DNA of 52,910 nucleotides from the NCBI GenBank assembly GCA_947626995.1, contig CANQUI010000007.1, forward strand, positions 1 through 52,910. Direction: 5' to 3'. The notes beneath the pieces are model-generated. The model did no database searches and was not told the DNA's origin. It worked only from the letters and a program-made list of their open reading frames with translations. The stretch comes from an uncultured Eisenbergiella sp. (GTDB lineage Bacteria; Bacillota; Clostridia; Lachnospirales; Lachnospiraceae). The stretch's first letter is position 1. Each line of letters begins with the position of its first letter. Position numbers and translations under genes: made by a program. Shown here one piece after another: positions 33,201-42,041 of this stretch.

Positions 33201-34067
33201 TTCGCTTTTGAGCTTGCGCATGGCCATCAGCGCCAGATCCATCAGACAGACGAACCGGTCCGACCGGCCGGCATAAAGATCGGCCCTGGTATCCAGATAA
33301 CTCTGATATGTGGTCTCGATGGGCGTCCGGTAATAACCGTCCGCAAACTCCACGTTTTTTAACTCCGTGGAAAAGGTGGTGTGACGGCAATGGTCCGACC
33401 AGTACGTATCCAATACGCGGATCTCCGTCATGGAAGGATCGCGCTTTTCTTCTTCTTTGAAATAATGCTGAATATGCAGAAAATCCCGGAAGGTCATGGC
33501 CAGACCCAGGGAATTGTAAAGCGTCTCAAGCGCCTCTTTGTCCAGCCCGATAAAACCGGTAAAGATCTTCACATCCGCCGGTTCCTCAAAATTTGTCAAA
33601 AGCGTATCGGGTTTTTCCATGCCGGTCTGACGGGAATCCACCGGATTGATGCAGTATGCCTTGATCCGGTCAAGCTGTTCTTCGGACAACCCCCCGACGA
33701 TCAGATAGGTTACGGCGGTCTTAATGACCGGCTGCGCATCGGCGCTGAGGAACTGTACGCACTGTACCGCGGAATCCGCCCTCTGGTCAAACTGTCCCGG
33801 CAGATATTCCACGCTAAAAACATGTCCGTTTTGGGGAATCTCGATGGTCTCCCGATACAGGATATCCACAGGCGGCTCCGAAAAGACCGTGGTGCACGCC
33901 TGCTCAAAAACATCGTCGTCGAGATTTTCCACATCGTAGCGGATAAACAGGCGCACCTCTTCAATCTGCCGCATATCCAGATAATTGATCAGATCCTCCT
34001 TTAATTCCTGCGCCTTTCCCGCAAATTCCGGTTTTTTCTCCACATAGATCCGTTTTACGTTTCCCAT
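30276..34067 (-). CDS. purL: Phosphoribosylformylglycinamidine synthase, single-chain
   Basis: Fourth step of purine synthesis: FGAR + Gln + ATP to FGAM. 1263 residues, joining the synthetase and the glutaminase in one chain, the long type also seen in many Clostridia. The linker/synthetase part shows TYWSDHCRHTTFSTEL, FKNETHNHPTEIEPFGGA, GGRTGRDGCGGATGSSK and GGKDSMSGTF. The glutaminase C-terminus has Cys1104 in GICNGFQ and His1234/Glu1236 in AHSER. AAAGGAGAATT fixes the ATG at 34067. It lies far from purEMND (43-47 kb) and downstream of a TetR regulator. Confidence 0.96.
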   Translation of the reverse strand: MGNVKRIYVEKKPEFAGKAQELKEDLINYLDMRQIEEVRLFIRYDVENLDDDVFEQACTTVFSEPPVDILYRETIEIPQNGHVFSVEYLPGQFDQRADSAVQCVQFLSADAQPVIKTAVTYLIVGGLSEEQLDRIKAYCINPVDSRQTGMEKPDTLLTNFEEPADVKIFTGFIGLDKEALETLYNSLGLAMTFRDFLHIQHYFKEEEKRDPSMTEIRVLDTYWSDHCRHTTFSTELKNVEFADGYYRTPIETTYQSYLDTRADLYAGRSDRFVCLMDLALMAMRKLKSEGKLEDMEQSDEINACSIVVPVEVDYGEGPVTEEWLVFFKNETHNHPTEIEPFGGAATCLGGAIRDPLSGRGYVYQAMRVTGAADPTVPVADTLKGKLSQKKLVRGAASGYSSYGNQIGLATGYVKEIYHPDYVAKRMEIGAVMGAAPRKNVIRKTSDPDDVIILLGGRTGRDGCGGATGSSKVHTEKSIETCGAEVQKGNAPTERKIQRLFRRAEVSRLIKKCNDFGAGGVSVAIGELADGLVVDLDKVPKKYAGLDGTELAISESQERMAVVVSPEKVEEFLEYASQENLEAVPVAVVTKEPRLVLKWRGKKIVDIARAFLDTNGAHQETDVYVEIPSREDNYLERVAIPAVDEALKAGDVKKAWLTTLADLNVCSQKGLVEMFDSSIGAASVLMPYGGKYQLTETQIMAAKIPVLQGTTDAVTMMSYGFDPYLSSWSPYHGAIYAVTQSMAKIVAGGGDYKKIRFTFQEYFRRMSQEPGRWSQPFAALLGAYDAQLGFGLPSIGGKDSMSGTFNQIDVPPTLVSFAVDVARQEDIVTPQLKQAGNRLIRFSIEKDDYDVPVYQQVMALYDTIGRLIREKVIVSAYALDSYGVAAAVSKMSFGNGLGVSFADGLDEKTLFENGMGDIIAEVKADRLAEVDVEYQMLGEVTQTPAFMLGGTVLPLAEAQNAWTKTLEKVFPTRSCDTKDPVDTGLYHADRIYLCKHKVARPNVFIPVFPGTNCEYDSARAFSRAGAQVVTRVFRNLSAEEIRASVEVFVKEIENAQIIMFPGGFSAGDEPDGSAKFFATAFRNEKIKEAVMKLVGQRDGLCLGICNGFQALIKLGLVPYGEITGQQEDSPTLTFNTINRHISKMVYTKVVSNQSPWLAGAKVGETYVNPASHGEGRFVAKKEWIDRLFANGQVATQYADPEGRVSMDEEWNINGSYAAIEGITSPDGRILGKMAHSERRDTSVAVNIYGEQDLKLFESGVAYFQ

Positions 34068-34113
34068 AATTCTCCTTTTCTCCCAAACGATTCGAACCGC
34101 GTATGCTGGGGTC

Positions 34114-34695
34114 TCATTCCGCCACAATGCTGCTTGCCAGAGCGAACATTTCCTCGTCGACCATTTCCTCCGTAAGGTTCATGGTACGTGCGCAGATCCG
34201 CAGTCCCTCCAGCGCATACATAATGTTCCCGGCCGCCGCCCTGGCGTCCATTTCATAAAACTCTCCGTTTTCCATTCCCGCCTCCAAAAGCCGGGTCAGG
34301 GCTTTTAAGGCGTCTTCAAATTTTTTCCGATGAGGATTTTCCTGCGCCGACAATGCGTTGGCAAAATGATATTCATAGGTGGCCACCGCCAGATCGTCCT
34401 TTTTTTCGAGGATCTCCTTTTTTTGTTCCTTCAGGAAAATCATCAGCACGTCGGCAATGGTAGCGTCCGCCCGGAGCGCCCGGGCAAATACGTCGTCCGC
34501 TTCCGCCTCATCCGCCGACAGCACCGCCTCGAAAACTTCCCGCACGCTTCCGAAATACAGATACAGACCGCCCCTGCTGATCTGGCATGCTTCCACGATA
34601 TCCTTCATGGTGACATTCTTATAGCCCTTCTGCGCAAAGATGCTTCGCGCGGCCGAAACGATCTTCTGCCTTTTCTGCTCGGTTTTTTCGCTCAT
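34114..34695 (-). CDS. TetR-family regulator
   Basis: A 193-residue repressor-type protein. The N-terminal HTH (about 10-55) reads IVSAARSIFAQKGYKNVTMKDIVEACQ and ISRGGLYLYFGS, typical TetR. The C-terminal helical ligand domain is not assignable. The ATG at 34695 follows GAGGAC and begins where homology begins. It is 46 bases upstream of purL on the same strand, so it may be co-transcribed with purL-queH-argS, but a role in purine control is only inference from position. It is divergent from the vanZ-like gene. Confidence 0.85.
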   Translation of the reverse strand: MSEKTEQKRQKIVSAARSIFAQKGYKNVTMKDIVEACQISRGGLYLYFGSVREVFEAVLSADEAEADDVFARALRADATIADVLMIFLKEQKKEILEKKDDLAVATYEYHFANALSAQENPHRKKFEDALKALTRLLEAGMENGEFYEMDARAAAGNIMYALEGLRICARTMNLTEEMVDEEMFALASSIVAE

Positions 34696-34849
34696 TTCCT
34701 CGTCCTCATTGGAAACCTGCCGCAGCAGAGGACTCCCCTGCCGCAGTGCTTTCGTGAACATTCTATCATAAAAAAGCCTTCCGGAACACCTTAATTCTAT
34801 TTTTTTTATCAGATCCTGCGCTTCTTTTGGACATCTAGCGCCTTTTGCC

Positions 34850-34878
34850 TTGTCAAAAGCGGCCGGATGGGCTAATAT
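34850..34878 (+). promoter_or_regulatory. Promoter of the VanZ-like gene
   Basis: TTGTCA, 17 bases, TAATAT; 62 bases before the ATG. Confidence 0.65.
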
Positions 34879-34940
34879 GATTAGAAGTTCCACCCATATC
34901 CCGTCCGTTTCACAAAAATGTTCGATAGGAGAACAGACCG

Positions 34941-35492
34941 ATGAAATATTTTCTTCTGACCATAAAAAAAATGCTGCGCTATCTTTTAAAGCCGCTGTCC
35001 TTTCTGCCGGCCCTGTGCATGATGTATCTCATTTTTTCCTTTTCGGGGCAGCCCGGCGGACAGTCGTCCCAGACCAGTCTGGACGCCGGCCTGCGGCTGC
35101 TTTCCTTTTTGAACCGGATCCTTCATTTTGAATCGGATCCGGCGCGGCTGGCCGCCCTTGCCGGAGAACTCCAGTTTTATGTGCGCAAGCTCGCCCATGT
35201 GACGGAATATTTCCTGCTGGCGGCCTCCGTCGCCCTGCCGCTGTACGTTTACCGCATCCGCGGCCTGTGGCTGGTCCTGACCGCGGGCGTATTTTGCGTC
35301 GCCTTCGCCCTTCTGGACGAATACCACCAGTCCTTTGTCCCCGGGCGCTCCGCTTCTCTGCGGGACGTCGCCGTCGACAGCATCGGCATCCTGATTGGCA
35401 TCTACGTTACCCGTATCGGAGGATTTATCGGCCGAAAAACCATTTTTTCGCCCCTTTCCCTCTCTCGTTCTTTCAAAAAACGAAAAAAATAA
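34941..35492 (+). CDS. VanZ-family membrane protein
   Basis: A 183-residue membrane protein with about four TM helices. The VanZ marks are present: VRKLAHVTEYFLLA, then ALLDEYHQSFVPGRSASLRDVAVDSIGILIG. VanZ confers low teicoplanin resistance in Enterococcus, but most homologues have no proven role. The first loop is longer than usual (about 45-85). The C-terminus is very basic. AGGAG precedes the ATG. tRNA-Trp follows from its own promoter. Confidence 0.9.
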   Translation: MKYFLLTIKKMLRYLLKPLSFLPALCMMYLIFSFSGQPGGQSSQTSLDAGLRLLSFLNRILHFESDPARLAALAGELQFYVRKLAHVTEYFLLAASVALPLYVYRIRGLWLVLTAGVFCVAFALLDEYHQSFVPGRSASLRDVAVDSIGILIGIYVTRIGGFIGRKTIFSPLSLSRSFKKRKK

Positions 35493-35500
35493 AATAAGTC

Positions 35501-35530
35501 TTGAAATAAACAGAAGTAGTGTGCTATAAT
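35501..35530 (+). promoter_or_regulatory. Promoter of tRNA-Trp
   Basis: TTGAAA, 18-base spacer, extended -10 TGCTATAAT; 31 bases before the tRNA. Confidence 0.8.
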
Positions 35531-35561
35531 AATTTTCGCTGGTTCAGCATAACCAGAAGAT

Positions 35562-35632
35562 AGGGGCATAGTTCAAAGGTAGAACAGCGGTCTCCAAAAC
35601 CGTCGATGTGGGTTCGATTCCTACTGCCCCTG
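35562..35632 (+). tRNA. tRNA-Trp (CCA)
   Basis: Cloverleaf: acceptor AGGGGCA/TGCCCCT, anticodon stem GCGGT/ACCGT with loop CTCCAAA (CCA), T-loop TTCGATT, discriminator G as expected for Trp, no encoded CCA. Confidence 0.97.
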
Positions 35633-35644
35633 TTTTAAAGTCTC

Positions 35645-35676
35645 AAAATGCCCACCGTACCGATGGGCATTTTTTT
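35645..35676 (+). terminator. Terminator of tRNA-Trp (shared with hydrolase gene)
   Basis: AAAATGCCCA and TGGGCATTTT with T8 on the plus strand; the A-run on the other side lets it work for the convergent hydrolase gene too. Confidence 0.88.
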
Positions 35677-36749
35677 TATGTTCCGTTTGCGGCGGCATCC
35701 GGCGCGGACGCTTTTTCTTCATAGAACGAAAGGATTTCTTCCAGATACGGTTCCAGCACTTCCCGCGGGGAGCGATAGATCTCATGCCGGGCGTTCTCCA
35801 CCAATACGATCCTGCCGCAGGCGATGCGGGAAATGAATTTCTCCTGCGCCGACGGCTTTACCAGAGTGTCAAGCTGCGCCTGGAACAAAAGCACCGGCGT
35901 CCTGATCTTTTTGGCCTGCGCCGTACTGATCACGAACTTTCCCGCGTTGATCGCCTCCTTCCCCCAGTAATAACTGGCGCTGGAGGTCTGATAGGCTGCG
36001 TTGTCCCGGCGGAGCTGATGATAATATTCATGCCTCGCCCGGGAGGAGGCAGAGCTTTCCGCAAAGGATTCTTCCGGGTCAAAGGGCGACTGCGTAAACA
36101 ACCGCTCTTTCCCCTCTCCCTTTGCCACCTTAAGATCGCACAGGATCCGCGCGGCCCAGGGCGGACACGCGCCCAGATTCAGTTCCAGCATGGGGGAACT
36201 GAGCACCGCTTTGGAAAAATCATCCGGATACTGCTCCAGATAGAACGCGCCGATACAGCCTCCCATGGAATGAGCGAACAGATACAGCGGCTTATCCTGC
36301 GCCATGGGCTTTACCACCGTCTGCACAAAACGATGCAGATCCTTTACGTATCGGGAGAACAGATCAATGTAGACGATGGTAACGTCCTCCACATCCCGGA
36401 CGGACCTTCCATGCCCCCTGTGATCCATCACCGCCACCTGATATCCCTGCCCGTAAAAATACCAGATCAGCTCATGATATTTGAGGCAGGATTCCGTAAA
36501 CCCGTAGCTGATCACAATGGTCCCCTTCGCCCCCTGCTGCGGGTACAGCTCGTAATAGAGGCCCTCATGGGGCGTCTCCTTCATCCCCTCGGCCTCGCCC
36601 GGCGACAGCCGCTCGGTCCTCATCCTTCCGTCCCGGCAGATTTTTTCTAAAAACGGTTCCACCACATCGTGCATCTGTTTGGAAAAATCTTCTTCCGAAA
36701 AACAGGCGATCCGACAATTCTGATTTTGGTCAAGCACTTCTTTGTTCAT
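35676..36749 (-). CDS. Alpha/beta hydrolase (lysophospholipase-like)
   Basis: Serine hydrolase of the alpha/beta fold, 357 residues. MDHRGHGRS, the nucleophile elbow AHSMGG (GxSxG), the acid in FQAQLDTLVKP, and the catalytic His in NARHEIYR identify a monoglyceride-lipase/lysophospholipase-L2-like enzyme. No signal peptide, so cytoplasmic; the exact ester is unknown. Its ATG at 36749 overlaps the stop of the cytidylate-kinase-like gene (ATGA), so the two are made together. A cap region of about 80 residues separates the elbow from the acid. Confidence 0.88.
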   Translation of the reverse strand: MNKEVLDQNQNCRIACFSEEDFSKQMHDVVEPFLEKICRDGRMRTERLSPGEAEGMKETPHEGLYYELYPQQGAKGTIVISYGFTESCLKYHELIWYFYGQGYQVAVMDHRGHGRSVRDVEDVTIVYIDLFSRYVKDLHRFVQTVVKPMAQDKPLYLFAHSMGGCIGAFYLEQYPDDFSKAVLSSPMLELNLGACPPWAARILCDLKVAKGEGKERLFTQSPFDPEESFAESSASSRARHEYYHQLRRDNAAYQTSSASYYWGKEAINAGKFVISTAQAKKIRTPVLLFQAQLDTLVKPSAQEKFISRIACGRIVLVENARHEIYRSPREVLEPYLEEILSFYEEKASAPDAAANGT

Positions 36750-37360
36750 ACGTCCCAATCCCGCTCCAGTTTTATTTTCGCAGCCATCTGAATGAGCGTC
36801 ACACAGCCCTGGATCCCGAATTCGCTGCTGTCCAGCAGCAGATCCTTTCCTTCCTTCTGATCCCAGTTGCGATCCGTAAAATATTCATAATAATTCCTTC
36901 TGGTCTTATCCATGTGACGGATCACCTTCTGCGCCTCCTCCTCCCGGAAGCCGTAGCGCTCCATCACCGTTTCCACCCGCCGCTCAAAGGGCGCGTAGAT
37001 GAATACCTTCAGCACTTCATTGCGGTTGCGCAGCACATAGTCGGCTCCCCGTCCCACAATCACGCAGGATTCTCCACGTTTTACGATGGAACGGATCACC
37101 TCCGCCTGCGCCCGGTAGATTTTTTCGTTGGTATTCTCCTGAATCAGATCAATGTTGGGGGCAAGCTCCAAAAACCGTCCGATCAGCTTTTCGTCCGCGT
37201 TGCCCACCAGGGAACGTTCCAGACCGCTCTTTTTGGCCGACATATCAATGAGGTTTCTGTCATAAAACCCGATCCCAAGAGATTCCGACAGCCGCTCCCC
37301 GATCTCTCTTCCCCCGCTTCCGAAGCTTCTGCCGATGGTAATGATCAATTGCTTCTGCAT
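36746..37360 (-). CDS. Cytidylate-kinase-like protein (PF13189 type)
   Basis: A P-loop kinase of the cytidylate-kinase-like family, 204 residues. P-loop region ITIGRSFGSGGREIGERL, FYDRNLID, and CVIVGRGADYVL, then a lid-like basic stretch (YAPFERRVETVMERYG, KTRRNYYEYFTDRNW). The loop is not the classical GxxxxGKS/T, and members of this family are distinct from the housekeeping Cmk, so the substrate is open. AAAGGAGGGG precedes the ATG at 37360. Paired with the hydrolase and divergent from the 65-residue gene. Confidence 0.85.
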   Translation of the reverse strand: MQKQLIITIGRSFGSGGREIGERLSESLGIGFYDRNLIDMSAKKSGLERSLVGNADEKLIGRFLELAPNIDLIQENTNEKIYRAQAEVIRSIVKRGESCVIVGRGADYVLRNRNEVLKVFIYAPFERRVETVMERYGFREEEAQKVIRHMDKTRRNYYEYFTDRNWDQKEGKDLLLDSSEFGIQGCVTLIQMAAKIKLERDWDV

Positions 37361-37396
37361 AAACGCCCCTCCTTTTTTTCTGATTTCGTTAAAAAC

Positions 37397-37425
37397 AGTA
37401 TAACGGATTTTGCATGGTCCGACAA
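37397..37425 (-). promoter_or_regulatory. Promoter of cytidylate-kinase-like/hydrolase unit
   Basis: TTGTCG and TATACT on the minus strand with a 17-base spacer. Confidence 0.6.
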
Positions 37426-37516
37426 GGGCGCGCCTTGTTTTCCTGCACATAATTTCTCTTTTTTTGCAAAAAATAATGTCTGTACCCAAACACCGATTGT
37501 CCAAAAGGAGGTTCTT

Positions 37517-37714
37517 ATGGAAAATAAGATCGAAAAGCCTGCGGATATGGCGGACGATACCGTAATGTCCGCAGACGGCGTCAATCCCGTCGCCAAAGAC
37601 GAGGAGGGCGAAGAGACCAAAAACGGGCCGGAAGATGGCATGGATATCTATTTCCCCGGCGCAATCCCGCCCGCCTATTTCCCCGGTTTCCCCGGCGGCC
37701 CTTCCATCGGCTAA
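37517..37714 (+). CDS. Small acidic peptide with Phe-Pro-Gly-rich C-terminus
   Basis: A 65-residue product of unknown role. Residues 1-42 are acidic and disordered (KDEEGEETKNGPEDG); the last 22 are uncharged and aromatic/Pro/Gly-rich (YFPGAIPPAYFPGFPGG). No Cys and no signal peptide. The gene has an excellent SD (AAAGGAGG), its own terminator, and stands alone, divergent from the cytidylate-kinase-like gene, so it looks real despite its size. The leader/core-like split recalls RiPP precursors, but no maturation enzyme is next to it; a protein-interaction or surface peptide is equally possible. Confidence 0.65.
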   Translation: MENKIEKPADMADDTVMSADGVNPVAKDEEGEETKNGPEDGMDIYFPGAIPPAYFPGFPGGPSIG

Positions 37715-37720
37715 ACCGCG

Positions 37721-37772
37721 AACAGAGGCTTTTGCACACAGATTTCTTCTGCGGCAAAAGCCTCTGTTTTTC
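37721..37772. terminator. Bidirectional terminator
   Basis: AACAGAGGCTTTTGC pairs with GCAAAAGCCTCTGTT over 15 bp, followed by TTTC; shared by the 65-residue gene and radA. Confidence 0.88.
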
Positions 37773-37773
37773 T

Positions 37774-39171
37774 TTAGTGTCTCTCACCGGACGCTGCGTC
37801 CGACGTCTGCAAAAACCGCATCACATCGCGGACGCTTTCTACGCCGATCAGCCGGATCCCCGTCTGGGCGGGCAGGTTTTTTTTGCACACCTCCGGCAGA
37901 ATACAGGTGGTAAAACCGAGCTTTTTGGCCTCCTGCACACGCATCTGCGCCATGCTCACCGCCCGGACCTCCCCGGCAAGCCCGACTTCTCCAAAGATCA
38001 GCACATCGTCGGCCACCGGTTGATTCCGGAAACCGGACAGAATCGCCGTCACGATTCCCAGATCAATGGCCGGCTCCGTAATCCGGATGCCGCCCGCCAG
38101 ATTGACATAGGCATCGCAGTCTCCGATATGCAGGCCGAGCCTTTTTTCCAAAACCGCCATCAGCAAATTGACGCGGTTAAGATCCGTTCCCGCCGTCTGC
38201 CGGCGGGGGATTCCGAAATTGCTGTGACAGACCAGGGCCTGGATTTCCGTCAGGATCGGCCGGGTCCCCTCCATGGAACAGGAAACCACCGATCCGCTGA
38301 CGCCCCTGGGCCGTCCGTTGAGCATATATTCCGAAGGGTTTTTGACTTCGATCAACCCTTCCTTTCGCATTTCAAATACGCCGATTTCATTGGTGGAGCC
38401 AAACCGGTTTTTCACGCTGCGAAGGATCCGGTAAGACGCGTAACGGTCTCCTTCAAAATAAAGCACCGTGTCCACCATATGCTCCAGGACCCGGGGGCCC
38501 GCCACGGTCCCCTCTTTGGTCACATGTCCCACGATAAATATGGAAATGCCCAGTCCCTTGGCCAGGCGCAGCAGCACCCCGGTGGCCTCCCGCACCTGGG
38601 ATACGCTTCCCGGCGCGGCGCTGACGTCTTCACAGAACATCGTCTGAATGGAATCAATGATCACCGCCTCCGGCTTTTCCTTCTCAATGGTTTTTTCGAT
38701 CTCATCCAGATTGGTTTCGCAGTAAAAGTACAGCGTATCCGAAAAACTGCCGATCCGCTGCGCGCGCATTTTGATCTGCCGCAGGGACTCTTCCCCGGAA
38801 ATATAGAGAATCCGGCGTCCCTGATTTGCCAGATTGCGGCACATCTGCAACAGCAGCGTGGATTTCCCGATCCCGGGATCCCCTCCCACCAGACTTAAGG
38901 AGCCGTTTACAATCCCTCCGCCCAGCACTCTGTCCAGCTCGGCGATGCCGGTACGGATCCGAAGCTCCTCCTCCATGGCAATTTCCTGAAGCGCATACGG
39001 ACGGCTTATGGTGTCTCCCCGTTTTGCCCTTTCGTTCTTTTTCCCCTTTTCCGCGGAGATTTTCTCCTCCACAAAGGAATTCCAGGCGTGACAGGCCGGG
39101 CACTGTCCCATCCACTTTGCGGATTCGTACCCGCATGTCTGACAAAAAAATACCGTCTTTTCTTTCGCCAT
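37774..39171 (-). CDS. radA: DNA repair protein RadA
   Basis: RecA-like branch-migration helicase, 465 residues. The N-terminal zinc finger is CQTCG...CPAC; then Walker A GGDPGIGKST, Walker B VIIDSIQTM, the RadA-specific KNRFG motif (VKNRFGSTNEIGVFEM) and the C-terminal Lon-protease-like P-domain (DLGIVTAILSGFRNQP). Next gene downstream of clpC, a neighbourhood also known from Bacillus (clpC-radA). It starts 22 bases after the clpC stop, so it is probably in the gntR-clpC-radA unit. Confidence 0.97.
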   Translation of the reverse strand: MAKEKTVFFCQTCGYESAKWMGQCPACHAWNSFVEEKISAEKGKKNERAKRGDTISRPYALQEIAMEEELRIRTGIAELDRVLGGGIVNGSLSLVGGDPGIGKSTLLLQMCRNLANQGRRILYISGEESLRQIKMRAQRIGSFSDTLYFYCETNLDEIEKTIEKEKPEAVIIDSIQTMFCEDVSAAPGSVSQVREATGVLLRLAKGLGISIFIVGHVTKEGTVAGPRVLEHMVDTVLYFEGDRYASYRILRSVKNRFGSTNEIGVFEMRKEGLIEVKNPSEYMLNGRPRGVSGSVVSCSMEGTRPILTEIQALVCHSNFGIPRRQTAGTDLNRVNLLMAVLEKRLGLHIGDCDAYVNLAGGIRITEPAIDLGIVTAILSGFRNQPVADDVLIFGEVGLAGEVRAVSMAQMRVQEAKKLGFTTCILPEVCKKNLPAQTGIRLIGVESVRDVMRFLQTSDAASGERH

Positions 39172-39193
39172 CTTTTTTGGATTCCGTCCTCTG

Positions 39194-41629
39194 TTATTTT
39201 ACTTTAAAGGTGATCTTCCCTTCCCGGCATCCCACGCTTACGCTGTCGCCGGATTTCACCCGTCCCGAAAGGATTTCTTCCGCCAACGCATCCTCCACCA
39301 TCGTCTGAATCGCGCGTTTGAGCGGACGGGCTCCCATTTTCAGATCGCTGTGCTTTTCCACAAGATCGTCCTTCAGCGCCGGCGTCAGCGTCAGGTGGAT
39401 GTTCATCTGTTCCCTGCACCGTTTGATGAGGCTCTCGGAAAGCAGCGTAATGATCTGCTTCATATCCTCCCTGGTGAGCGGATGGAAGACCATGATCTCG
39501 TCGATCCGGTTTAAAAACTCCGGTTTAAACAACCGTTTCACTTCTTCCATGACGCCGCTTTTCATCTTTTCGTAATTTTTCTGCTCGTCCTCTTTTGCGG
39601 CAAACCCCAGGTTCTTGGGCGCTACGATCCGCTGCGCCCCCGCGTTTGAAGTCATGATAATGACCGTGTTTTTAAAATTCACCCGGCGGCCCTTGGAATC
39701 GGTAATATGCCCGTCATCCAATACCTGCAGCAAAATGTTGAACACGTCCGGATGCGCTTTTTCCACTTCATCGAAAAGCACCACGGAATACGGGTTGCGC
39801 CGGACCTTCTCCGAAAGCTGCCCGCCATCGTCAAATCCCACGTAACCGGGCGGGGACCCGATCATCTTGGATACGGAATGTCCCTCCATATATTCGGACA
39901 TATCCACGCGGATCAGCGCGTTTTCCGATCCGAACATCGCCTCCGCCAACGCCTTGGACAGCTCTGTCTTGCCCACGCCGGTGGGCCCCAGAAAGAGAAA
40001 TGAGCCAATGGGCCTTCCGGGATCCTGCAGGCCGACCCTGCCGCGGCGCATCGCCTTGGCTACCGCCGTCACCGCCTCATTTTGCCCTACGACCCGCTTA
40101 TGGAGAACGGATTCCAGCTTCATCAGCCGCTCCCCCTCTTTTTCCGTCAGCTTGGAAAGCGGGATCTTGGTCCAAACGGAAACCACTTCCGCAATATCGT
40201 CCTCCGTCACGCACAGCCCGGCGGTCTGCTGTCTTCTCTCCTGCCGCTGCAAAAGCTTTTGGTAGCGCGCCAGCAGTTCATCCTGTTTCTTTTTCAATTC
40301 CCCGGCCTGGGAGAACACCTCCATACGGATGGAGCGCTCGATCTGGACGTCCAGTTTTTCAATCTGCGCCAGCAGCTCTCCCGCTTCCTGGGGCGTCTGC
40401 ATTTTCTTCAAACGGACCGCCGCGCCCGCCTCATCCATCAGGTCGATGGCCTTATCCGGCAGCTTCCTGTCGTTAATGTAACGGTTCGACAGCTTCACCG
40501 CCGCCTCCAGCGCCTCCGGACGGATGGTCACATGGTGGTGCTCCTCGTATTTGTGGGCGATCCCTTTGAGGATTTCCACCGCTTCCGCCTCGGAAGGCTC
40601 CTCCACGCTGACCGGCTGAAACCGTCTCTCAAGGGCCGCGTCCCGTTCCACATATTTTCGGTATTCCTCAATGGTGGTGGCGCCGATAAGCTGGATTTCT
40701 CCCCGCGCCAGAGAGGGTTTTAAAATATTGGAGGCGTCGATGGCCCCTTCCGCGCCGCCCGCGCCGATGAGGGTGTGGATTTCATCCAAAAACAAAAGGA
40801 TGTTCCCGTCCTCAATGACCTCCCGGATCACTTTCTTGATCCGTTCCTCAAATTCGCCCCGGTATTTGCTTCCGGCGATCATCCCGGACAGGTCCAGCAT
40901 GAGCACGCGCTTGTTCTTTACGGTTTCCGGCACGTCCCCCGCCACAATGCGCGCGGACAACCCTTCCACGATGGCGGTCTTTCCCACGCCCGGCTCACCC
41001 ACCAGACAGGGGTTATTCTTTGTCCGGCGGCTCAGGATCTGGATCACGCGCTGAATCTCCTCCTGACGGCCGATGACCGGATCCAGCTTCCCCTCGGACG
41101 CCAGCTTGGTCAGATCCCGGCTGTAAAGCTCCAGCGTGGCCGTACCGCCCTTTTTCTTGACCTTCTTTCCGTCCTCTTTATGGGCCGCCGGGTCCTGGCC
41201 AATGGCCAGCAGCGTATCGGTGTATATCTTCTGGATCGACAGCGACAGCGTATTCATGATCCGGACCGCCACATTGTCCCCGTCCAAAATCAGCGCCAGC
41301 AGGATATGTTCGGTGCCGGTCAGAACGCTCCCCATCCGGCGCGCCTGTCTGTGGCTTTCATTGAGCACCTCCTGGGCTCTGGGCGAATAGCCGTCCCGCT
41401 CCAGAATCAGCGTCTCCCCTTCCGGCGCGATCAGATCGCGGATCATTTCCCGGACCGTCTCCTCCACGGCTCCGTTTCCCGCAAGCACCCTGGCCGCCAC
41501 GCCCGTTCCTTCCCGAATCAGACCATACAGGATATGTTCCGTCCCGGTATATCCCTGATGCAGGCTTCTGGCCGCTCTGCCCGCCAAAAGCAGCGCGGTC
41601 CTGGCCTTATCTGTAAACTGTGACTGCAT
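39194..41629 (-). CDS. clpC: ATP-dependent Clp protease ATPase subunit ClpC
   Basis: Hsp100 unfoldase that feeds substrates to ClpP, 811 residues. N-domain with two repeats ([25 protein letters not shown]); AAA1 with [13 protein letters not shown] and [10 protein letters not shown]; a middle domain with UVR-like helix ([23 protein letters not shown]); AAA2 with [16 protein letters not shown] and the VGF-type ClpP-binding loop region. The C-terminal D2-small domain ends [11 protein letters not shown]-like. Its start lies three bases after the GntR stop. In Bacillus the operon is controlled by CtsR with McsA/McsB; here a GntR regulator takes that place and mcsAB are absent. Confidence 0.97.
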   Translation of the reverse strand: MQSQFTDKARTALLLAGRAARSLHQGYTGTEHILYGLIREGTGVAARVLAGNGAVEETVREMIRDLIAPEGETLILERDGYSPRAQEVLNESHRQARRMGSVLTGTEHILLALILDGDNVAVRIMNTLSLSIQKIYTDTLLAIGQDPAAHKEDGKKVKKKGGTATLELYSRDLTKLASEGKLDPVIGRQEEIQRVIQILSRRTKNNPCLVGEPGVGKTAIVEGLSARIVAGDVPETVKNKRVLMLDLSGMIAGSKYRGEFEERIKKVIREVIEDGNILLFLDEIHTLIGAGGAEGAIDASNILKPSLARGEIQLIGATTIEEYRKYVERDAALERRFQPVSVEEPSEAEAVEILKGIAHKYEEHHHVTIRPEALEAAVKLSNRYINDRKLPDKAIDLMDEAGAAVRLKKMQTPQEAGELLAQIEKLDVQIERSIRMEVFSQAGELKKKQDELLARYQKLLQRQERRQQTAGLCVTEDDIAEVVSVWTKIPLSKLTEKEGERLMKLESVLHKRVVGQNEAVTAVAKAMRRGRVGLQDPGRPIGSFLFLGPTGVGKTELSKALAEAMFGSENALIRVDMSEYMEGHSVSKMIGSPPGYVGFDDGGQLSEKVRRNPYSVVLFDEVEKAHPDVFNILLQVLDDGHITDSKGRRVNFKNTVIIMTSNAGAQRIVAPKNLGFAAKEDEQKNYEKMKSGVMEEVKRLFKPEFLNRIDEIMVFHPLTREDMKQIITLLSESLIKRCREQMNIHLTLTPALKDDLVEKHSDLKMGARPLKRAIQTMVEDALAEEILSGRVKSGDSVSVGCREGKITFKVK

Positions 41630-41632
41630 GTA

Positions 41633-42007
41633 TCAAACTCCTCCATAACCTTCATAAATCTCATCTATGAGAGCATGCACTTCCTGTCTGGAAATATTCC
41701 TGCAGCTGGCTTTGGCCAAAATCACCTTCAGCTCCCCGCGCATTTCCTCCAGATTCTCCAACCGCGCTGCGTCGATGGCAATCACCGCGCCCCGCCGCCT
41801 GTCCACCTTGACAAAGCCCTCCTGTTTTAATACCGAATAGGCTTTATTCACCGTATGCATATTGATGCCGATGGATTCCGCCAGCTGGCGCACACTGGGC
41901 AAAACGTCGCCCTCCTGCAGTTCGTTGGAGGCAATCCCCATGATGATCCGATTGCGCAGCTGAATATAGAGCGCCTGGTCACTGTTAAAATCGATCTCGA
42001 TCAACAT
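41633..42007 (-). CDS. GntR-family regulator, YtrA subfamily
   Basis: A 124-residue regulator with a winged HTH (about 25-70: PSVRQLAESIGINMHTVNKAYSVLKQEGF) and a short C-terminal dimerisation region of about 45 residues, as in the YtrA subgroup. The ATG at 42007 is preferred over one four codons upstream, because GGAGGA fits it. It is the first gene of gntR-clpC-radA and a palindrome covers its -10, so it likely represses its own operon. YtrA-type relatives usually go with ABC transporters; linkage with ClpC is less common. Confidence 0.9.
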   Translation of the reverse strand: MLIEIDFNSDQALYIQLRNRIIMGIASNELQEGDVLPSVRQLAESIGINMHTVNKAYSVLKQEGFVKVDRRRGAVIAIDAARLENLEEMRGELKVILAKASCRNISRQEVHALIDEIYEGYGGV

Positions 42008-42041
42008 ACTTTCCTCCATTCCGGAGCGTCACAAATGGCCG

